From: Bacillus cereus G9842
Lineage (GTDB): Bacteria > Bacillota > Bacilli > Bacillales > Bacillaceae_G
DNA length: 64,000 nucleotides
Reading direction: 5' to 3'
Assembly: GCF_000021305.1 (NCBI RefSeq)
Contig: NC_011772.1
Location: forward strand, 4,316,001-4,380,000
The position numbers were made by a program, and so were the translations under genes. The first letter of the stretch is position 1, and each line of letters opens with the position of its first letter. Shown here in pieces: positions 39,948 to 51,194 of this stretch. Under the pieces are notes generated by a model. It was not told the DNA's origin, ran no database searches, and saw nothing but the letters and a program-made list of their open reading frames with translations.

Positions 39948-40841
39948 TTAATTTGGAGAATACGGATTTATATGTACGAATACATTTTGTACATTCTCTT
40001 GTTTCATAAGTATTTCTTTCACATGTTTTCCAATGCGGTGTCCTTCTTCTACAGTAATGTATGGATCTACAGACACTTTAATATCGACAATAACATAATG
40101 ACCATGCTCCCGTGCATATAAAGAACCAATTTTTTTCACACCATCTACTTGAAGAACTGCTTCTCTAAGCGGAATAACATCCTCCTCATGAAGAACATGG
40201 TCAAGCGTTGCATGAATTGCTTCCGCTCCAATGCTCCATGCCATTTTTACAACAAGAAGTGAAACAGCTAATCCTGCAATCGGATCAGCGTATACAAGCC
40301 AGTCTACACCAAGCTTACCACCGATTATAGCTGCACAAATACCGATTAAAGCTGCAATTGAAGAAAATACATCCGAACGGTGCTCATATGCATTTGCAAT
40401 AATTGCATCACTATTTACCCTCTTCCCTAATCGGAATTTATATTGGAACATTCCTTCTTTCACGATAATCGAAAGAACAACAGCAAAAATCGTAATTCCT
40501 TTCGGTGGTTCTAGTTCCTGCGAAAAAGCTTTTATAGACGAAATCGCTATCTCGAGTCCCACAATAAATAATAATACCGCAACAATAATCGCTGAAATCG
40601 ATTCCGCTTTACCATGACCATACGGATGATCTTCATCAGGTGGCTGCTTTGCCGCTCGCAATCCAAAAAGTACAGCTAGCGAACCAATTACATCTGATGC
40701 AGAATGCACCGCATCTGCTAACAGTGCTTTACTGTTCCCAATATAACCAATTACCGCCTTTACAATTGCTAATATAATATTACCAACGATCCCGACAATA
40801 GCACCAAACTCGGCCTGTTTAAAACGTTCATCTTTTTCCAT
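39948..40841 (-). CDS. Cation diffusion facilitator (CDF) metal efflux protein
   Basis: A 297-aa CDF transporter with six helices. The metal-site residues are in ADAVHSASDVIGS (helix 2) and YADPIAGLAVS (helix 5), the loop DEDHPYGHGKAESI carries the family histidines, and the C-terminal cytoplasmic domain ends with the VNVFVHINPY-like segment. The D-x3-D plus DD-type site fits the Mn/Zn group; B. subtilis homologues MneP/MneS export manganese. The metal is not decided by sequence. It stands alone between recJ and secDF. Confidence 0.88.
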   Translation of the reverse strand: MEKDERFKQAEFGAIVGIVGNIILAIVKAVIGYIGNSKALLADAVHSASDVIGSLAVLFGLRAAKQPPDEDHPYGHGKAESISAIIVAVLLFIVGLEIAISSIKAFSQELEPPKGITIFAVVLSIIVKEGMFQYKFRLGKRVNSDAIIANAYEHRSDVFSSIAALIGICAAIIGGKLGVDWLVYADPIAGLAVSLLVVKMAWSIGAEAIHATLDHVLHEEDVIPLREAVLQVDGVKKIGSLYAREHGHYVIVDIKVSVDPYITVEEGHRIGKHVKEILMKQENVQNVFVHINPYSPN

Positions 40842-40965
40842 AATTAAAATCCCTTCTTTTCTTAACCTATCATTTTATTTTAACAAAAACAGCGATAAAA
40901 CCACCACTTTCTTCCATATTATTCCCGTTAAAAAGTTGCTATCTTATTGTATCCACAAACGAAAA

Positions 40966-40998
40966 AAGAGATGCCTCATAAAGAGACATCATCTTTTC
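40966..40998 (-). terminator. Terminator of secDF
   Basis: GATGTCTC and GAGGCATC form the upper stem around TTTAT (minus strand), with flanking A and T runs, at the secDF stop. Confidence 0.82.
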
Positions 40999-43262
40999 TA
41001 TACTTGCGGTTCAGATTCTACTTTCTCAACCTTCTTCTTGTTTTTACCTCTTTTCAAACGACGGTTTTCAAGCATTAACCAAATTTGAGAAGCAACGAAA
41101 ACAGAAGAGTACGTACCTACAATTAATCCAACAAGTAACGCAAACGAGAAGTTACGTAATGACTCACTACCAAAGATAAGCAGTGCAATTACTGGGAATA
41201 ACACTGTTAATACTGTGTTAATCGAACGACCAAGCGTTTGGCGAATACTTGCATTTACGATTTCTTCTAAGTCTTTTATATCGCGAACTCGTTTTTTCTG
41301 TTTGTATAATTCACGGTTTCTATCAAATGTAACAATCGAGTCATTAATAGAATAACCGATGATTGTTAGTACTGCAGCGATAAACGTTAAGTCTACCTCC
41401 AATTGGAAAATACTAAACATAACAACCATAACGAATGCGTCATGTAGTAACGCAAGCACTGCAGATAACGCATACGTAAATCGGAATCGAATACTTACGT
41501 ATAAAATGATAACTGCAGAAGCAATTAGTACAGCGATAAATGCATTTCGTGCAATCTCTTTACCGATTGTCGGTGAAACTGTACTTATGTTTGGATCCGT
41601 ACCATATTTATCATGGAAGAATGTTTTTGTTTTCGCAATTTCATCTTTTGATAAAACACCTAATGTACGAACTGCGAAACCTTTATTGTCATCCCCAGTC
41701 GGTACAATATTTTCTTCCTTCACATCAATGTTCAACTCTTTAAAATCTTTATGAACATCAGCCACAGTAACTGCTTGTTTTGATTGCAAGTCAATACGTG
41801 TACCACTTGCAAAGTCAATACCAAGATTCAATTTGAAAATTGGTAAGATAATTGCACCCGCAATCACAACTACAATCGAGAAGATAAGGAATTTATGACC
41901 GATATTTACAAAGTTAATACGATCAAATCTCGTTGGCGGATGTACTACACCTTTTGTTAATGGAATAATATCCTTTTGTTTCACACCAAAATATCCTGGT
42001 TTTTTATCAAAGTAACGGCTCTTTACAAGTAAACCTAGTAAGAAACGAGTACCGAATACGTTCGTAATAAAACCAACTAAAATACTTACGATTAAACTTG
42101 TTGCGAATCCTTTTACAGAGCTATTACCATAAACGAATAACACACCAGCTGCTGCAAGAGTCGTAACGTTTGCATCTAGAATTGTTGCTAATGAACGATG
42201 GTTACCAGCACGAAATGCCGACATCATGGACTTACCAATTTTCAGCTCTTCTTTCAATCTCTCGTACGTAATAATATTCGCATCAACTGCGATACCTACC
42301 CCGAGCACTAACGCCGCAATACCTGGCAACGTAAGAACTGCATGCATCCAGTTAAAGACAAGTAATGTAACGAAAATGTATAGACCTAACATAATAACCG
42401 CTACAAGTCCTGGTAAACGGTAGAATACAAGCATAAATAAGAAAATAAGAGCGATACCAATCGCACTAGCGAAAATCGTTTGCTCTAACGCTTGTTGACC
42501 AAATTTCGCTCCAACAGATGTTGAATACATTTCTTTTAAATCAACAGGAAGTGCACCTGCATTTAATAAAGATGAAAGTTGTTTCGCACTTTCAACTGTG
42601 AAGTTTCCACCTACGATAGATACTTCAGCTTGGTTAAATACTTGGCTTACTGTTGCCGCTGATAAGAACTTCGGATTCGGTTTTGCAGATTCTGCTTTAT
42701 ACGAATCTTTTCCTTCTTCAAAGTCCAGCCAAATTACCATTAAATTCGTTGGTGGTGGCATTTTAGAAATTTTTTCAGTTACTGCACGGAATTTTTCAGC
42801 GCTTTTCAGTGTAAGACCTACGCTCGCACGGCCTTGCTCATCAAATGTTTGCTTCGCTCCGCCGCCTTTTAAATCCGTTCCATCCATAAGAAGGTTATCA
42901 TCCACATCACGGAATGTTAATTTCGCTTGTGTTGATAACATTTCACGTGCTTTTTGCTGATCTTGTACACCAGCAAGCTGTACACGAATTCGATCTTGCC
43001 CTTCGATTTGAATGTTCGGCTCACTTACACCGAGAACATTGACACGATTTTCAAGAGCACCTACTGTACTTACAAGTACGTCTCGATCGATTTTATCACC
43101 TTTTTTGGCTGGTTTTACTTCATACAGAATTTCAAAACCACCGCGAAGGTCTAGTCCTAGACTAATTCCTTTTGCTATGTCTTTTCCCGCCGCACCAATT
43201 ACTCCACCGATTAATAAGACGATGAGGAAAAAGGCGGCAATTCTCGTACCACGCTTTGCCAT
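40998..43262 (-). CDS. secDF: SecDF, fused protein-translocase accessory subunit
   Basis: A 754-aa natural fusion of SecD and SecF, 12 predicted membrane helices, with two large extracellular P1/P4 domains. The SecD half has LGLDLRGGFEI and LGVGIAVDANIITYERLKEE; the SecF half has LNLGIDFASGTRID and TIIGYSINDSIVTFDRNRE, where the conserved acidic residues carry proton flow. It uses the proton gradient to pull secreted proteins through SecYEG. Bacilli usually encode this fused form. A long leader (about 225 bases) from a strong promoter precedes it and contains a 16-codon open frame. Confidence 0.96.
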   Translation of the reverse strand: MAKRGTRIAAFFLIVLLIGGVIGAAGKDIAKGISLGLDLRGGFEILYEVKPAKKGDKIDRDVLVSTVGALENRVNVLGVSEPNIQIEGQDRIRVQLAGVQDQQKAREMLSTQAKLTFRDVDDNLLMDGTDLKGGGAKQTFDEQGRASVGLTLKSAEKFRAVTEKISKMPPPTNLMVIWLDFEEGKDSYKAESAKPNPKFLSAATVSQVFNQAEVSIVGGNFTVESAKQLSSLLNAGALPVDLKEMYSTSVGAKFGQQALEQTIFASAIGIALIFLFMLVFYRLPGLVAVIMLGLYIFVTLLVFNWMHAVLTLPGIAALVLGVGIAVDANIITYERLKEELKIGKSMMSAFRAGNHRSLATILDANVTTLAAAGVLFVYGNSSVKGFATSLIVSILVGFITNVFGTRFLLGLLVKSRYFDKKPGYFGVKQKDIIPLTKGVVHPPTRFDRINFVNIGHKFLIFSIVVVIAGAIILPIFKLNLGIDFASGTRIDLQSKQAVTVADVHKDFKELNIDVKEENIVPTGDDNKGFAVRTLGVLSKDEIAKTKTFFHDKYGTDPNISTVSPTIGKEIARNAFIAVLIASAVIILYVSIRFRFTYALSAVLALLHDAFVMVVMFSIFQLEVDLTFIAAVLTIIGYSINDSIVTFDRNRELYKQKKRVRDIKDLEEIVNASIRQTLGRSINTVLTVLFPVIALLIFGSESLRNFSFALLVGLIVGTYSSVFVASQIWLMLENRRLKRGKNKKKVEKVESEPQV

Positions 43263-43413
43263 ATGTACCCTCTTTCTGCTACTAACACTTTAAATAAATC
43301 TCTTACGATTCACTTTTATACGTGTGCATACGCCTAGTTAGTAGACTTCCTTTCTATAATTTTTGCTAGTTCATCACTAGCTGTATAGGTAAGCTTTTAC
43401 ACTACCTAGACTT

Positions 43414-43464
43414 TCATCGTTTATTTTCCTCTTCACTACCTCCTTTATATATAATCTTAGACAT
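43414..43464 (-). CDS. Possible 16-codon leader peptide of secDF
   Basis: ATG at 43464 follows AGAGGAAATAATT and the frame MSKIIYKGGSEEENKR ends with TGA at 43414-43416. It begins about 23 bases after the predicted transcript start and overlaps an internal AAAGGAGG. Whether it is translated is not known; it is reported because of its position in the secDF leader. Confidence 0.35.
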   Translation of the reverse strand: MSKIIYKGGSEEENKR

Positions 43465-43492
43465 AATTATTTCCTCTTTATCAATACATATC

Positions 43493-43521
43493 ATTATACT
43501 GCAAAAGGAAGAACAAACCAA
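43493..43521 (-). promoter_or_regulatory. Sigma-A promoter of secDF
   Basis: TTGGTT (43516-43521) and a perfect TATAAT (43493-43498) with 17-bp spacing on the minus strand; transcript start near 43487, about 225 bases before the secDF ATG. Confidence 0.75.
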
Positions 43522-43531
43522 TTGCAGTCGG

Positions 43532-43816
43532 TTATTTATTTTCGTACTCATCAAATGACCAAAGTGGCGCTTGGTACGCTTCAACAGTTAAATATGTCAT
43601 ATACTCATTAGCACTTACTCTTAATACATCATTTACCAATTCATATAATCTAACATCACTGTCTATCTTTTTCCACTTTTTCACTTTGAGAAACTTCCAA
43701 ATATCATCATCTGTCACTCGGTCGTAACCGAACATGTGAAACTCTTCTACTTTACTTTCTAAAACGACTTGTAACTGTCCGCGGTATGATTCTACCAAAG
43801 CCTCTTTATCTAACAT
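43532..43816 (-). CDS. comN: ComN (YrzD), post-transcriptional regulator
   Basis: A 94-aa soluble protein with the pattern ESYRGQLQVVLESKVEEFHMFGYDRVTDDDIWKFLKVKKW typical of the ComN/YrzD family. In B. subtilis ComN acts after transcription on the comE operon mRNA and localises to division sites and poles. It lies just upstream of secDF, as in B. subtilis, but the strong secDF promoter after its stop suggests separate expression. Confidence 0.85.
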   Translation of the reverse strand: MLDKEALVESYRGQLQVVLESKVEEFHMFGYDRVTDDDIWKFLKVKKWKKIDSDVRLYELVNDVLRVSANEYMTYLTVEAYQAPLWSFDEYENK

Positions 43817-43928
43817 CTATAACATCTCCTTCTTATTTCAGCACGAAAAAGTCGCTTTAATCCCGCTCTAATGGACAGCAATAACTACTTTCAAGAGCGC
43901 TATCATAGTTCACTCTCTTAAATGCTTG

Positions 43929-43957
43929 TCATTCTTGTCTCGTACGTGCATATAAAT
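43929..43957 (+). promoter_or_regulatory. Possible sigma-E promoter of spoVB
   Basis: TCATTCT (43929-43935), 13 bp, then CATATAAAT (43949-43957) resembles the sigma-E pattern (-35 KMATATT, -10 CATACANT) with a few mismatches. spoVB is sigma-E-dependent in B. subtilis. Confidence 0.4.
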
Positions 43958-44001
43958 TATTGTAAATCATTCCATTGATTTTGAGAAGGTAGGAGAAGAA
44001 C

Positions 44002-45561
44002 ATGACGAGACAAAGCTTTTTAAAAGGCGCATTTATTTTAATGATAGCCGGATTTATTACAAAAATACTCGGTTTCATCAATCGTATAGTAATGGCACGT
44101 ATTTTAGGTGAAGAAGGCGTTGGTCTTTATATGATGGCCGTTCCTACATTCATTTTAGCAATTACATTAACACAAATCGGTCTTCCTGTCGCAATCGCAA
44201 AATTTGTAGCAGAAGCGGAAGCTGTGAACGATAAACAAAGAGTTAAAAAAATATTAACTGTATCACTAGCTGTTACATCCGTTATTAGTATCATATTAAC
44301 AATCGGAATTATGTTCCTCACACCTATTTTAGCAAAAACATTATTAACCGACGAAAGAACGTACTATCCATTAATAGCCATTTTGCCCGTCGTTCCTGTT
44401 ATTGCCATTTCTTCTGTTTTGCGCGGTTACTTTCAAGGGAAACAAAATATGAAACCTAGCGCTTATGCACAAGTTCTAGAACAAGTTGTCCGCATTACCA
44501 TTATCGCTATATGCATTCAATTATTTTTACCTTACGGCGTAGAATATGCTGCAGCCGGTGCTATGTTATCAGCTGTTCTCGGTGAAGTTGCATCCTTATT
44601 ATTTTTACTCACGTTATTTCAGCGCGAAAAACATTTATCAATACGCTCTGGATTTTTCACTACTGTAAAGGAGAGCAAAGGAACATTTTATTCCCTTATG
44701 GATATAGCTCTTCCCACTACAGGAAGTCGTTTAATCGGCTCCGTTTCATATTTTTTTGAACCTATTGTCGTTATGCAAAGCTTAGCAATCGCTGGTGTCG
44801 CTGCTTCTGTTGCAACCCAGCAATACGGCATGTTAAACGGTTATGCATTCCCGCTCCTATCACTACCCGCCTTTATTACATACGCTCTTTCTACAGCGCT
44901 CGTCCCTTCTATTAGTGAAGCGATGGCAAAAAGACAACATAAATTAGTGGAGCACCGCTTACAACAAGCACTTCGAATTTCATTAATTACCGGGGGATGG
45001 TCTGTCGTTATATTATATGTATTCGCTTCTCCTGTTTTAACTCTTATGTACGGATCAGACAGCGCAACAGCATTCATTCAACTTCTTGCACCTTGCTTTT
45101 TATTTCATTATTTCCAAAGTCCACTGACCTCTGTTTTGCAAGCTTTAAACTTAGCAAGAGCTGCAATGATGAATACATTTATTGGCGCCACCGTGAAATT
45201 AATTGTTATTTTTGTACTAGCCTCAAGGCCAGAATTTCAAATGATGGGAGTTGCTCTCGCTATCGCTGCAAATATTGTAACAGTAACATTTCTTCACTAC
45301 GCTACTGTTTTAAAAAAGATTACATTTACCATTTACGCAAAAGACTATATTTTCGGCGGACTTGCCATCGGTATCGCAGGCGCCTTCGGTTTTTATATTC
45401 ATAAATATATTATTTTCTCTCATTCCCTCGGCATACAAACATTATGGGAAATCACTTTAACAACAATTGTTTATATCGTACTTCTCTTCACCTTCAAACT
45501 CATTCGAAAAGAAGAGTTAAGTCGTCTCCCTATCATTCGTAAACTTTCATTTTTGAAATAA
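44002..45561 (+). CDS. spoVB: SpoVB, stage V sporulation lipid flippase-like protein
   Basis: A 519-aa polytopic membrane protein (about 14 helices) of the MOP/MATE-like flippase superfamily, beginning MTRQSFLKGAFILMIAGF. SpoVB is needed for spore cortex synthesis, probably by flipping lipid II into the space around the forespore. The ATG follows GAAGGTAGGAG. It is single, with its own terminator, and lies between comN and yrbG as in B. subtilis. Confidence 0.93.
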   Translation: MTRQSFLKGAFILMIAGFITKILGFINRIVMARILGEEGVGLYMMAVPTFILAITLTQIGLPVAIAKFVAEAEAVNDKQRVKKILTVSLAVTSVISIILTIGIMFLTPILAKTLLTDERTYYPLIAILPVVPVIAISSVLRGYFQGKQNMKPSAYAQVLEQVVRITIIAICIQLFLPYGVEYAAAGAMLSAVLGEVASLLFLLTLFQREKHLSIRSGFFTTVKESKGTFYSLMDIALPTTGSRLIGSVSYFFEPIVVMQSLAIAGVAASVATQQYGMLNGYAFPLLSLPAFITYALSTALVPSISEAMAKRQHKLVEHRLQQALRISLITGGWSVVILYVFASPVLTLMYGSDSATAFIQLLAPCFLFHYFQSPLTSVLQALNLARAAMMNTFIGATVKLIVIFVLASRPEFQMMGVALAIAANIVTVTFLHYATVLKKITFTIYAKDYIFGGLAIGIAGAFGFYIHKYIIFSHSLGIQTLWEITLTTIVYIVLLFTFKLIRKEELSRLPIIRKLSFLK

Positions 45562-45571
45562 GTTGAAACTT

Positions 45572-45599
45572 TAATCAGTGGGGTAATCTCCACTGATTA
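45572..45599. terminator. Hairpin between spoVB and yrbG
   Basis: TAATCAGTGG pairs perfectly with CCACTGATTA between convergent genes; the T tract is weak. Confidence 0.75.
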
Positions 45600-45641
45600 T
45601 TAGTTAAACTAATCATTCTTACTCTTTCAAAGAATAAATCT

Positions 45642-46289
45642 CTAATTTTCTTTTACATCAACAAAAAATTTTCCGTTTTGAAAACTACAGTATAAAATTT
45701 GTGTCACATCGTTATAACCTAAGTTTTTTAATTTCTCAATAAGCCATTCATCTGTATGTTCAATCATTTGTAAATGACTAGATTGAATTTCTCCATCAAT
45801 AATAAGAGGAAGAGTAAACTGCAATACATCCTGTTTATTTTTTTGTTTTTGAAAGACAGATAACTTCCCAGACGGTTCCAAAATAGCATATTCTACATCC
45901 CGAATATCTCCAACTCCTTGCTCCCTTAATTGCATCATTAAATCATCTATATTATAACGTTGCTTTCTCATCTTCTTTTCATCAATCTTCCCCGCGTTTA
46001 CAAGAATAGCCGGCTCACCTTCTATTAAATGCCGAAAGCGTTGATACTTTAGGGAAATGACTGACAAAATAATTTGGATGCACATAAGAAAAGTCATCGG
46101 AATTAATTGATGCCAAAGTGATTTATCGGTATTTTCAATTGCTACTACAGCCATTTCTCCAAGCATAATAAATACGACTAAATCTAATACACTTAGCTCT
46201 CCTATCTCACGTTTACCCATAAGACGAAAAATAATTAAGATGATGGTATACAAAAGCATTGTCCGTCCAATTATTGATATCCATTCCAT
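45642..46289 (-). CDS. yrbG: YrbG, DUF421 (YetF-like) membrane protein
   Basis: A 215-aa protein with three N-terminal membrane helices (to about residue 80) and a cytoplasmic alpha/beta domain with the DUF421 motif MRKQRYNIDDLMMQLREQGVGDIRDVEYAILEPSGKLSVF. YetF-family members in the B. cereus and subtilis groups are spore or vegetative membrane proteins of unclear function; one group is linked to spore germination and envelope. Its place between spoVB and yrzE is conserved. Confidence 0.87.
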   Translation of the reverse strand: MEWISIIGRTMLLYTIILIIFRLMGKREIGELSVLDLVVFIMLGEMAVVAIENTDKSLWHQLIPMTFLMCIQIILSVISLKYQRFRHLIEGEPAILVNAGKIDEKKMRKQRYNIDDLMMQLREQGVGDIRDVEYAILEPSGKLSVFQKQKNKQDVLQFTLPLIIDGEIQSSHLQMIEHTDEWLIEKLKNLGYNDVTQILYCSFQNGKFFVDVKEN

Positions 46290-46392
46290 TTCTACATCTC
46301 CTTTTTTACGTATAGACTCCCCTATAAAAAAGAAACTAGTCTAACTTAGACAAAAGGAAAATATGCTTGTATTAAAAAGGGGGAATGTATAA

Positions 46393-46776
46393 ATGGATGG
46401 AACGAAAAAATTATCCACTGCAATCGGATTCGGTATTACTACACTATTAATTCTCGCATCTCTTACTAGCATGATTATGGCTCTTTTATTAAAGTTTACG
46501 AATATAAACGAAGGGACATTAGCCGTTACTATTTTTATACTCGCTCTTTTATCTATGCTTATGTCTGGTTTTATTGCTGGCAACAAAGCACAGGGGAAAG
46601 GGTGGCTGGTAGGTCTCACAACAGGTCTCACGTTCACTATACTCGTTTTTCTAGTTAACTATTTAGGCTTTTCTCAAACTTTATCGAACTCACAATTACT
46701 TTATCAATTAGCATTAATGGGGGCGAGTACACTCGGTGGTATTTTCGGTGTAAATATGTCAAAGCAAAGTAACTAA
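46393..46776 (+). CDS. yrzE: YrzE, TIGR04086 family membrane protein
   Basis: A 127-aa protein with four predicted membrane helices, preceded by AAAGGGGG. Glycine-rich helix edges (MSGFIAGNKAQGKGWLVGLTTG) match the TIGR04086/YrzE family, which has no known function. It is convergent with yajC and shares a terminator with it. Conserved position next to yrbG and yajC. Confidence 0.87.
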   Translation: MDGTKKLSTAIGFGITTLLILASLTSMIMALLLKFTNINEGTLAVTIFILALLSMLMSGFIAGNKAQGKGWLVGLTTGLTFTILVFLVNYLGFSQTLSNSQLLYQLALMGASTLGGIFGVNMSKQSN

Positions 46777-46808
46777 AAAAGGCCCTGCACATTTCATGCA
46801 GGGCCTTC
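46775..46808. terminator. Bidirectional terminator between yrzE and yajC
   Basis: GGCCCTGCA (46781-46789) pairs with TGCAGGGCC (46798-46806), with an A6 run upstream. Confidence 0.88.
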
Positions 46809-46812
46809 CACA

Positions 46813-47073
46813 TTAGTTTTTCACAACTTCACGAATCGCATTGCGATCGAAAGTTAAGTGTGAACCACCAGATTTAATAACAATTTTCGTGTCATCTACT
46901 GATTCGATTGTACCGTGTAAGCCACCAATTGTTATGATAGCATCACCTTTTGCTAATTCGTTTTGCATTTGAGCAACTGCTTTTTGACGCTTTTGTTGCG
47001 GGCGAATTAATAAGAAATAGAAAATCGCAAACATCGCAACAATCATAACGATATTCATCATACCTGCATTCAT
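46813..47073 (-). CDS. yajC: YajC (YrbF), Sec translocase accessory subunit
   Basis: An 86-aa protein with one membrane helix (MNIVMIVAMFAIFYFLLIRPQQKRQK) and a cytoplasmic domain containing KGDAIITIGGLHGTIESVDD, the YajC signature. It associates with SecDF. It ends the run ruvA-ruvB-yrzS-queA-tgt-yajC, 27 bp after tgt. Confidence 0.95.
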   Translation of the reverse strand: MNAGMMNIVMIVAMFAIFYFLLIRPQQKRQKAVAQMQNELAKGDAIITIGGLHGTIESVDDTKIVIKSGGSHLTFDRNAIREVVKN

Positions 47074-47100
47074 CTTTTGTTCCTCCTTTTAAATTATGTA

Positions 47101-48243
<1,143 letters not shown>

Positions 48244-48252
48244 TTACTCCTT

Positions 48253-49305
48253 TTATTTGTTTCTCATTTTAGCGTGAGATGCAACGAACATTGCATCACC
48301 GAAGCTAAAGAAACGATATTTTTCTTTTACTGCTTCATTGTAAGCATGAAGTACATTATCTCTATTTGCAAATGCACTTACAAGCATGATTAATGTTGAT
48401 TTCGGCAAGTGGAAGTTTGTAATTAAACCATCAATTGCTTTAAATTCATATCCCGGATACATGAAAATATCTGTCCATCCAGAAGCGGCGCAAAGCTTAC
48501 CGTTATGATCTGTTGCAATTGTTTCTAACGTACGAGTTGATGTCGTACCTACAGTAATAATACGTCCACCATTCTCTTTTACACGATTTAATAATGCCGC
48601 TGTCTCTTCAGACATATGGTAATATTCTGCGTGCATATGGTGTTCTTCAATCGTATCTGCAGAAACTGGTCTAAATGTTCCAAGTCCTACGTGAAGTGTA
48701 ATGAATGCTAACTGAACGCCTTTTTGCTTTAACTTCTCAAGTAACTCTTCTGTAAAGTGAAGTCCCGCAGTCGGCGCTGCTGCTGAACCAATTTCTTTCG
48801 CATATACTGTTTGATAGCGATCGCGATCTTCTAGCGTCTCTTTAATATATGGAGGAAGTGGCATTTCCCCAAGTTCATCTAAAATTTCATAGAAGATGCC
48901 GTCATATGAAAATTCAAGCTGACGTCCACCTTGATCTGCAGTTCCTGTGCAAGTTGCTTTTAATTTTCCTTCGCCAAAAGAGATAACAGTTCCTTCTTTT
49001 ACACGTTTCGCTGGCTTTACAAGCGTTTCCCACTTATCGCCCTCTTCTTGTTTTAAAAGAAGTACTTCAATGTGTGCGCCTGTATCTTCTTTCACACCAT
49101 GCAAACGAGCAGGCATAACTTTCGTTTCATTTAAAACTAAACAATCCCCCTCATGTAAGTAGGAAAGAATGTCCGTAAAATGTTTATGCTCAATATCACC
49201 TGTTTCACGGTCTAACACCATTAATCTTGATGTTTCACGATCTTCTAACGGGACTTGTGCAATAAGTTCTTCTGGTAAATGAAAATCAAACAGATTTATA
49301 TCCAT
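48253..49305 (-). CDS. queA: QueA, S-adenosylmethionine:tRNA ribosyltransferase-isomerase
   Basis: A 350-aa enzyme beginning [17 protein letters not shown], with the conserved [13 protein letters not shown] segment and the C-terminal [15 protein letters not shown]. It adds the epoxycyclopentane ring to preQ1 in tRNA using SAM. The ATG at 49305 follows AGGTGG; a GTG four codons earlier lies in that site. It lies between yrzS (19 bp) and tgt (12 bp). Confidence 0.97.
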   Translation of the reverse strand: MDINLFDFHLPEELIAQVPLEDRETSRLMVLDRETGDIEHKHFTDILSYLHEGDCLVLNETKVMPARLHGVKEDTGAHIEVLLLKQEEGDKWETLVKPAKRVKEGTVISFGEGKLKATCTGTADQGGRQLEFSYDGIFYEILDELGEMPLPPYIKETLEDRDRYQTVYAKEIGSAAAPTAGLHFTEELLEKLKQKGVQLAFITLHVGLGTFRPVSADTIEEHHMHAEYYHMSEETAALLNRVKENGGRIITVGTTSTRTLETIATDHNGKLCAASGWTDIFMYPGYEFKAIDGLITNFHLPKSTLIMLVSAFANRDNVLHAYNEAVKEKYRFFSFGDAMFVASHAKMRNK

Positions 49306-49324
49306 AGCTATATCCACCTATTTC

Positions 49325-49525
49325 TTATTTGAATCGATTTATTATATACATAATAAAAGATAATACAATACTTAACACAATACATGTAATGATAGGAAAA
49401 TAAAAGGTAACGTTTCCTTTTTTAACAAAAATATCGCCTGGAAGCCTTCCAATGAACTTCCAAGCTAATCCAACAACAATGAGTAAGATCCCCGCTGTAA
49501 TAAGCAGCTTTGGCATCTCCGTCAT
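49325..49525 (-). CDS. yrzS: YrzS, DUF2905 small membrane protein
   Basis: A 66-aa protein with two membrane helices around the conserved GRLPGDIF motif (residues 26-33), the mark of DUF2905. Function unknown. Its ATG overlaps the ruvB stop by four bases (ATGA), so translation is probably coupled. Confidence 0.88.
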   Translation of the reverse strand: MTEMPKLLITAGILLIVVGLAWKFIGRLPGDIFVKKGNVTFYFPIITCIVLSIVLSFIMYIINRFK

Positions 49526-50523
49526 ACTTTTGGTATCTCCATTCCGAAATGTTCATACGCAAGCGGCGTTACAATTCGGCCCCTTGGCGTTCGTTGTAAA
49601 AAGCCAATTTGTAATAAATACGGCTCATACACATCTTCAATCGTATGAGATTCTTCTCCAATTGTTGCTGAAACCGTTTCTAATCCAACTGGACCACCAC
49701 GGAATTTCTCAATAATACCAAGCAGTAATTTATGATCAATATGATCTAAACCTAATTTATCTACTTGCAGTAGCTCTAATGCCATTTGTGTAATTTCCAT
49801 CGTAACCGTTCCGTTACCACGAACTTGCGCGAAATCACGTACACGTCTTAAAAGACGATTTGCAATACGAGGTGTACCACGAGCACGCCTTGCAATTTCT
49901 AGTGCAGCTAACGAATCAATTTCAACTTCGAATACTTCTGCTGTACGTTCAACAATCGCAGAAAGCTGATCTACTGTGTAATACTCTAACCTTGAAAGTA
50001 CACCGAATCGGTCACGAAGCGGCGCTGATAATGCTCCGGCGCGTGTCGTTGCTCCAACTAATGTAAATGGCGGTAAATCTAGGCGTACAGAACGTGCTGA
50101 AGGCCCTTTTCCAATTACGATATCAAGGCAAAAGTCTTCCATTGCAGGATACAATACTTCTTCAATTGATCTATGCAAACGATGAATTTCATCAATAAAT
50201 AATACATCTCCTGGCTGAAGCGCTGTTAATACAGCAGCTAAATCTCCTGGTCTTTCAATTGCCGGACCTGAAGTTGTTCTAACATTAACGCCCATTTCAT
50301 TAGCAATAATATTCGCAAGCGTCGTTTTACCAAGACCTGGTGGTCCATATAAAAGCACATGATCTAACGTTTCTTCACGCATTTTCGCCGCTTCAATAAA
50401 TACTTCTAAATTATGTTTCGCTTTATCTTGGCCAATATACTGACGGAGCGTCTGTGGCCGTAATGAATATTCTAAATCCGAATCTTCATATGCAGATTCC
50501 CCTGAAAGGAGACGTTCGTCCAT
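49522..50523 (-). CDS. ruvB: RuvB, Holliday junction branch-migration motor
   Basis: A 333-aa AAA+ ATPase: Walker [15 protein letters not shown] near residues 56-69, Walker B FIDEIHRL, sensor GATTRAG, arginine finger region LRDRFG, and a C-terminal winged helix. It drives Holliday junction migration with RuvA. The ATG at 50523 follows GAGGTGA; a GTG three codons earlier overlaps it. Five bp separate it from ruvA. Confidence 0.98.
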   Translation of the reverse strand: MDERLLSGESAYEDSDLEYSLRPQTLRQYIGQDKAKHNLEVFIEAAKMREETLDHVLLYGPPGLGKTTLANIIANEMGVNVRTTSGPAIERPGDLAAVLTALQPGDVLFIDEIHRLHRSIEEVLYPAMEDFCLDIVIGKGPSARSVRLDLPPFTLVGATTRAGALSAPLRDRFGVLSRLEYYTVDQLSAIVERTAEVFEVEIDSLAALEIARRARGTPRIANRLLRRVRDFAQVRGNGTVTMEITQMALELLQVDKLGLDHIDHKLLLGIIEKFRGGPVGLETVSATIGEESHTIEDVYEPYLLQIGFLQRTPRGRIVTPLAYEHFGMEIPKV

Positions 50524-50528
50524 TATAC

Positions 50529-51146
50529 TCACCTCTTACCATTTAGTAAAAGACTAAGTGCCTTTTTAATATACTGATCCGTCGTTAATGATTCTTTTAA
50601 TAACTCTGGTACAACGCGAGAAACTTCGCGTTCTGCGTATCCAAGTGCGCGCAGAGCTTCCAGTGCCTCATCAAGCTCAGCTGATGTACCTTTCTTCTCA
50701 TCAAAACGTTCTGTGTCTGAGAATAAATCAACAAATGCATCTGGTACGACATCTGCTAGTTTTCCTTTTAAATCTAAAATCATTTGGCGTGCTGTTTTCT
50801 TTCCGACGCCTGGGAATTTCACTAAAAACTTCTCATCTTCATGCTCAATCGCTTGAACGACCTGTCCTGTTTGACCAGAAGCTAAAATTGCAAGAGCGCC
50901 TTTTGGCCCAATGCCAGACACGCCTAACAACTTTGTAAATAATAAACGCTCTTCACGTGTTTTAAACCCGTAAAGTGCCATAATATCTTCTCTCACATAA
51001 TGATATGTATAGACACGGATTTCTTGCTTACTTCTTTGAAATACATACGGATTCGGTGTGAAAATTTGATAACCAATTCCATTATGATCAATTACGACAT
51101 ATTCCGGCCCTACATACTCCACGTAACCTGTAACATATTCAAACAA
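50529..51146 (-). CDS. ruvA: RuvA, Holliday junction DNA-binding subunit
   Basis: A 205-aa protein with an N-terminal OB fold ([20 protein letters not shown]), two helix-hairpin-helix motifs ([16 protein letters not shown] and [13 protein letters not shown]) and a C-terminal domain III that binds RuvB. It is first in the operon to yajC, and a promoter with a near-match to the Bacillus SOS box lies upstream (51195-51229). Confidence 0.97.
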   Translation of the reverse strand: MFEYVTGYVEYVGPEYVVIDHNGIGYQIFTPNPYVFQRSKQEIRVYTYHYVREDIMALYGFKTREERLLFTKLLGVSGIGPKGALAILASGQTGQVVQAIEHEDEKFLVKFPGVGKKTARQMILDLKGKLADVVPDAFVDLFSDTERFDEKKGTSAELDEALEALRALGYAEREVSRVVPELLKESLTTDQYIKKALSLLLNGKR

Positions 51147-51194
51147 AATACGATCTCTCCCTCTTAAATCATGTATTCCATTTTAACATATTTA

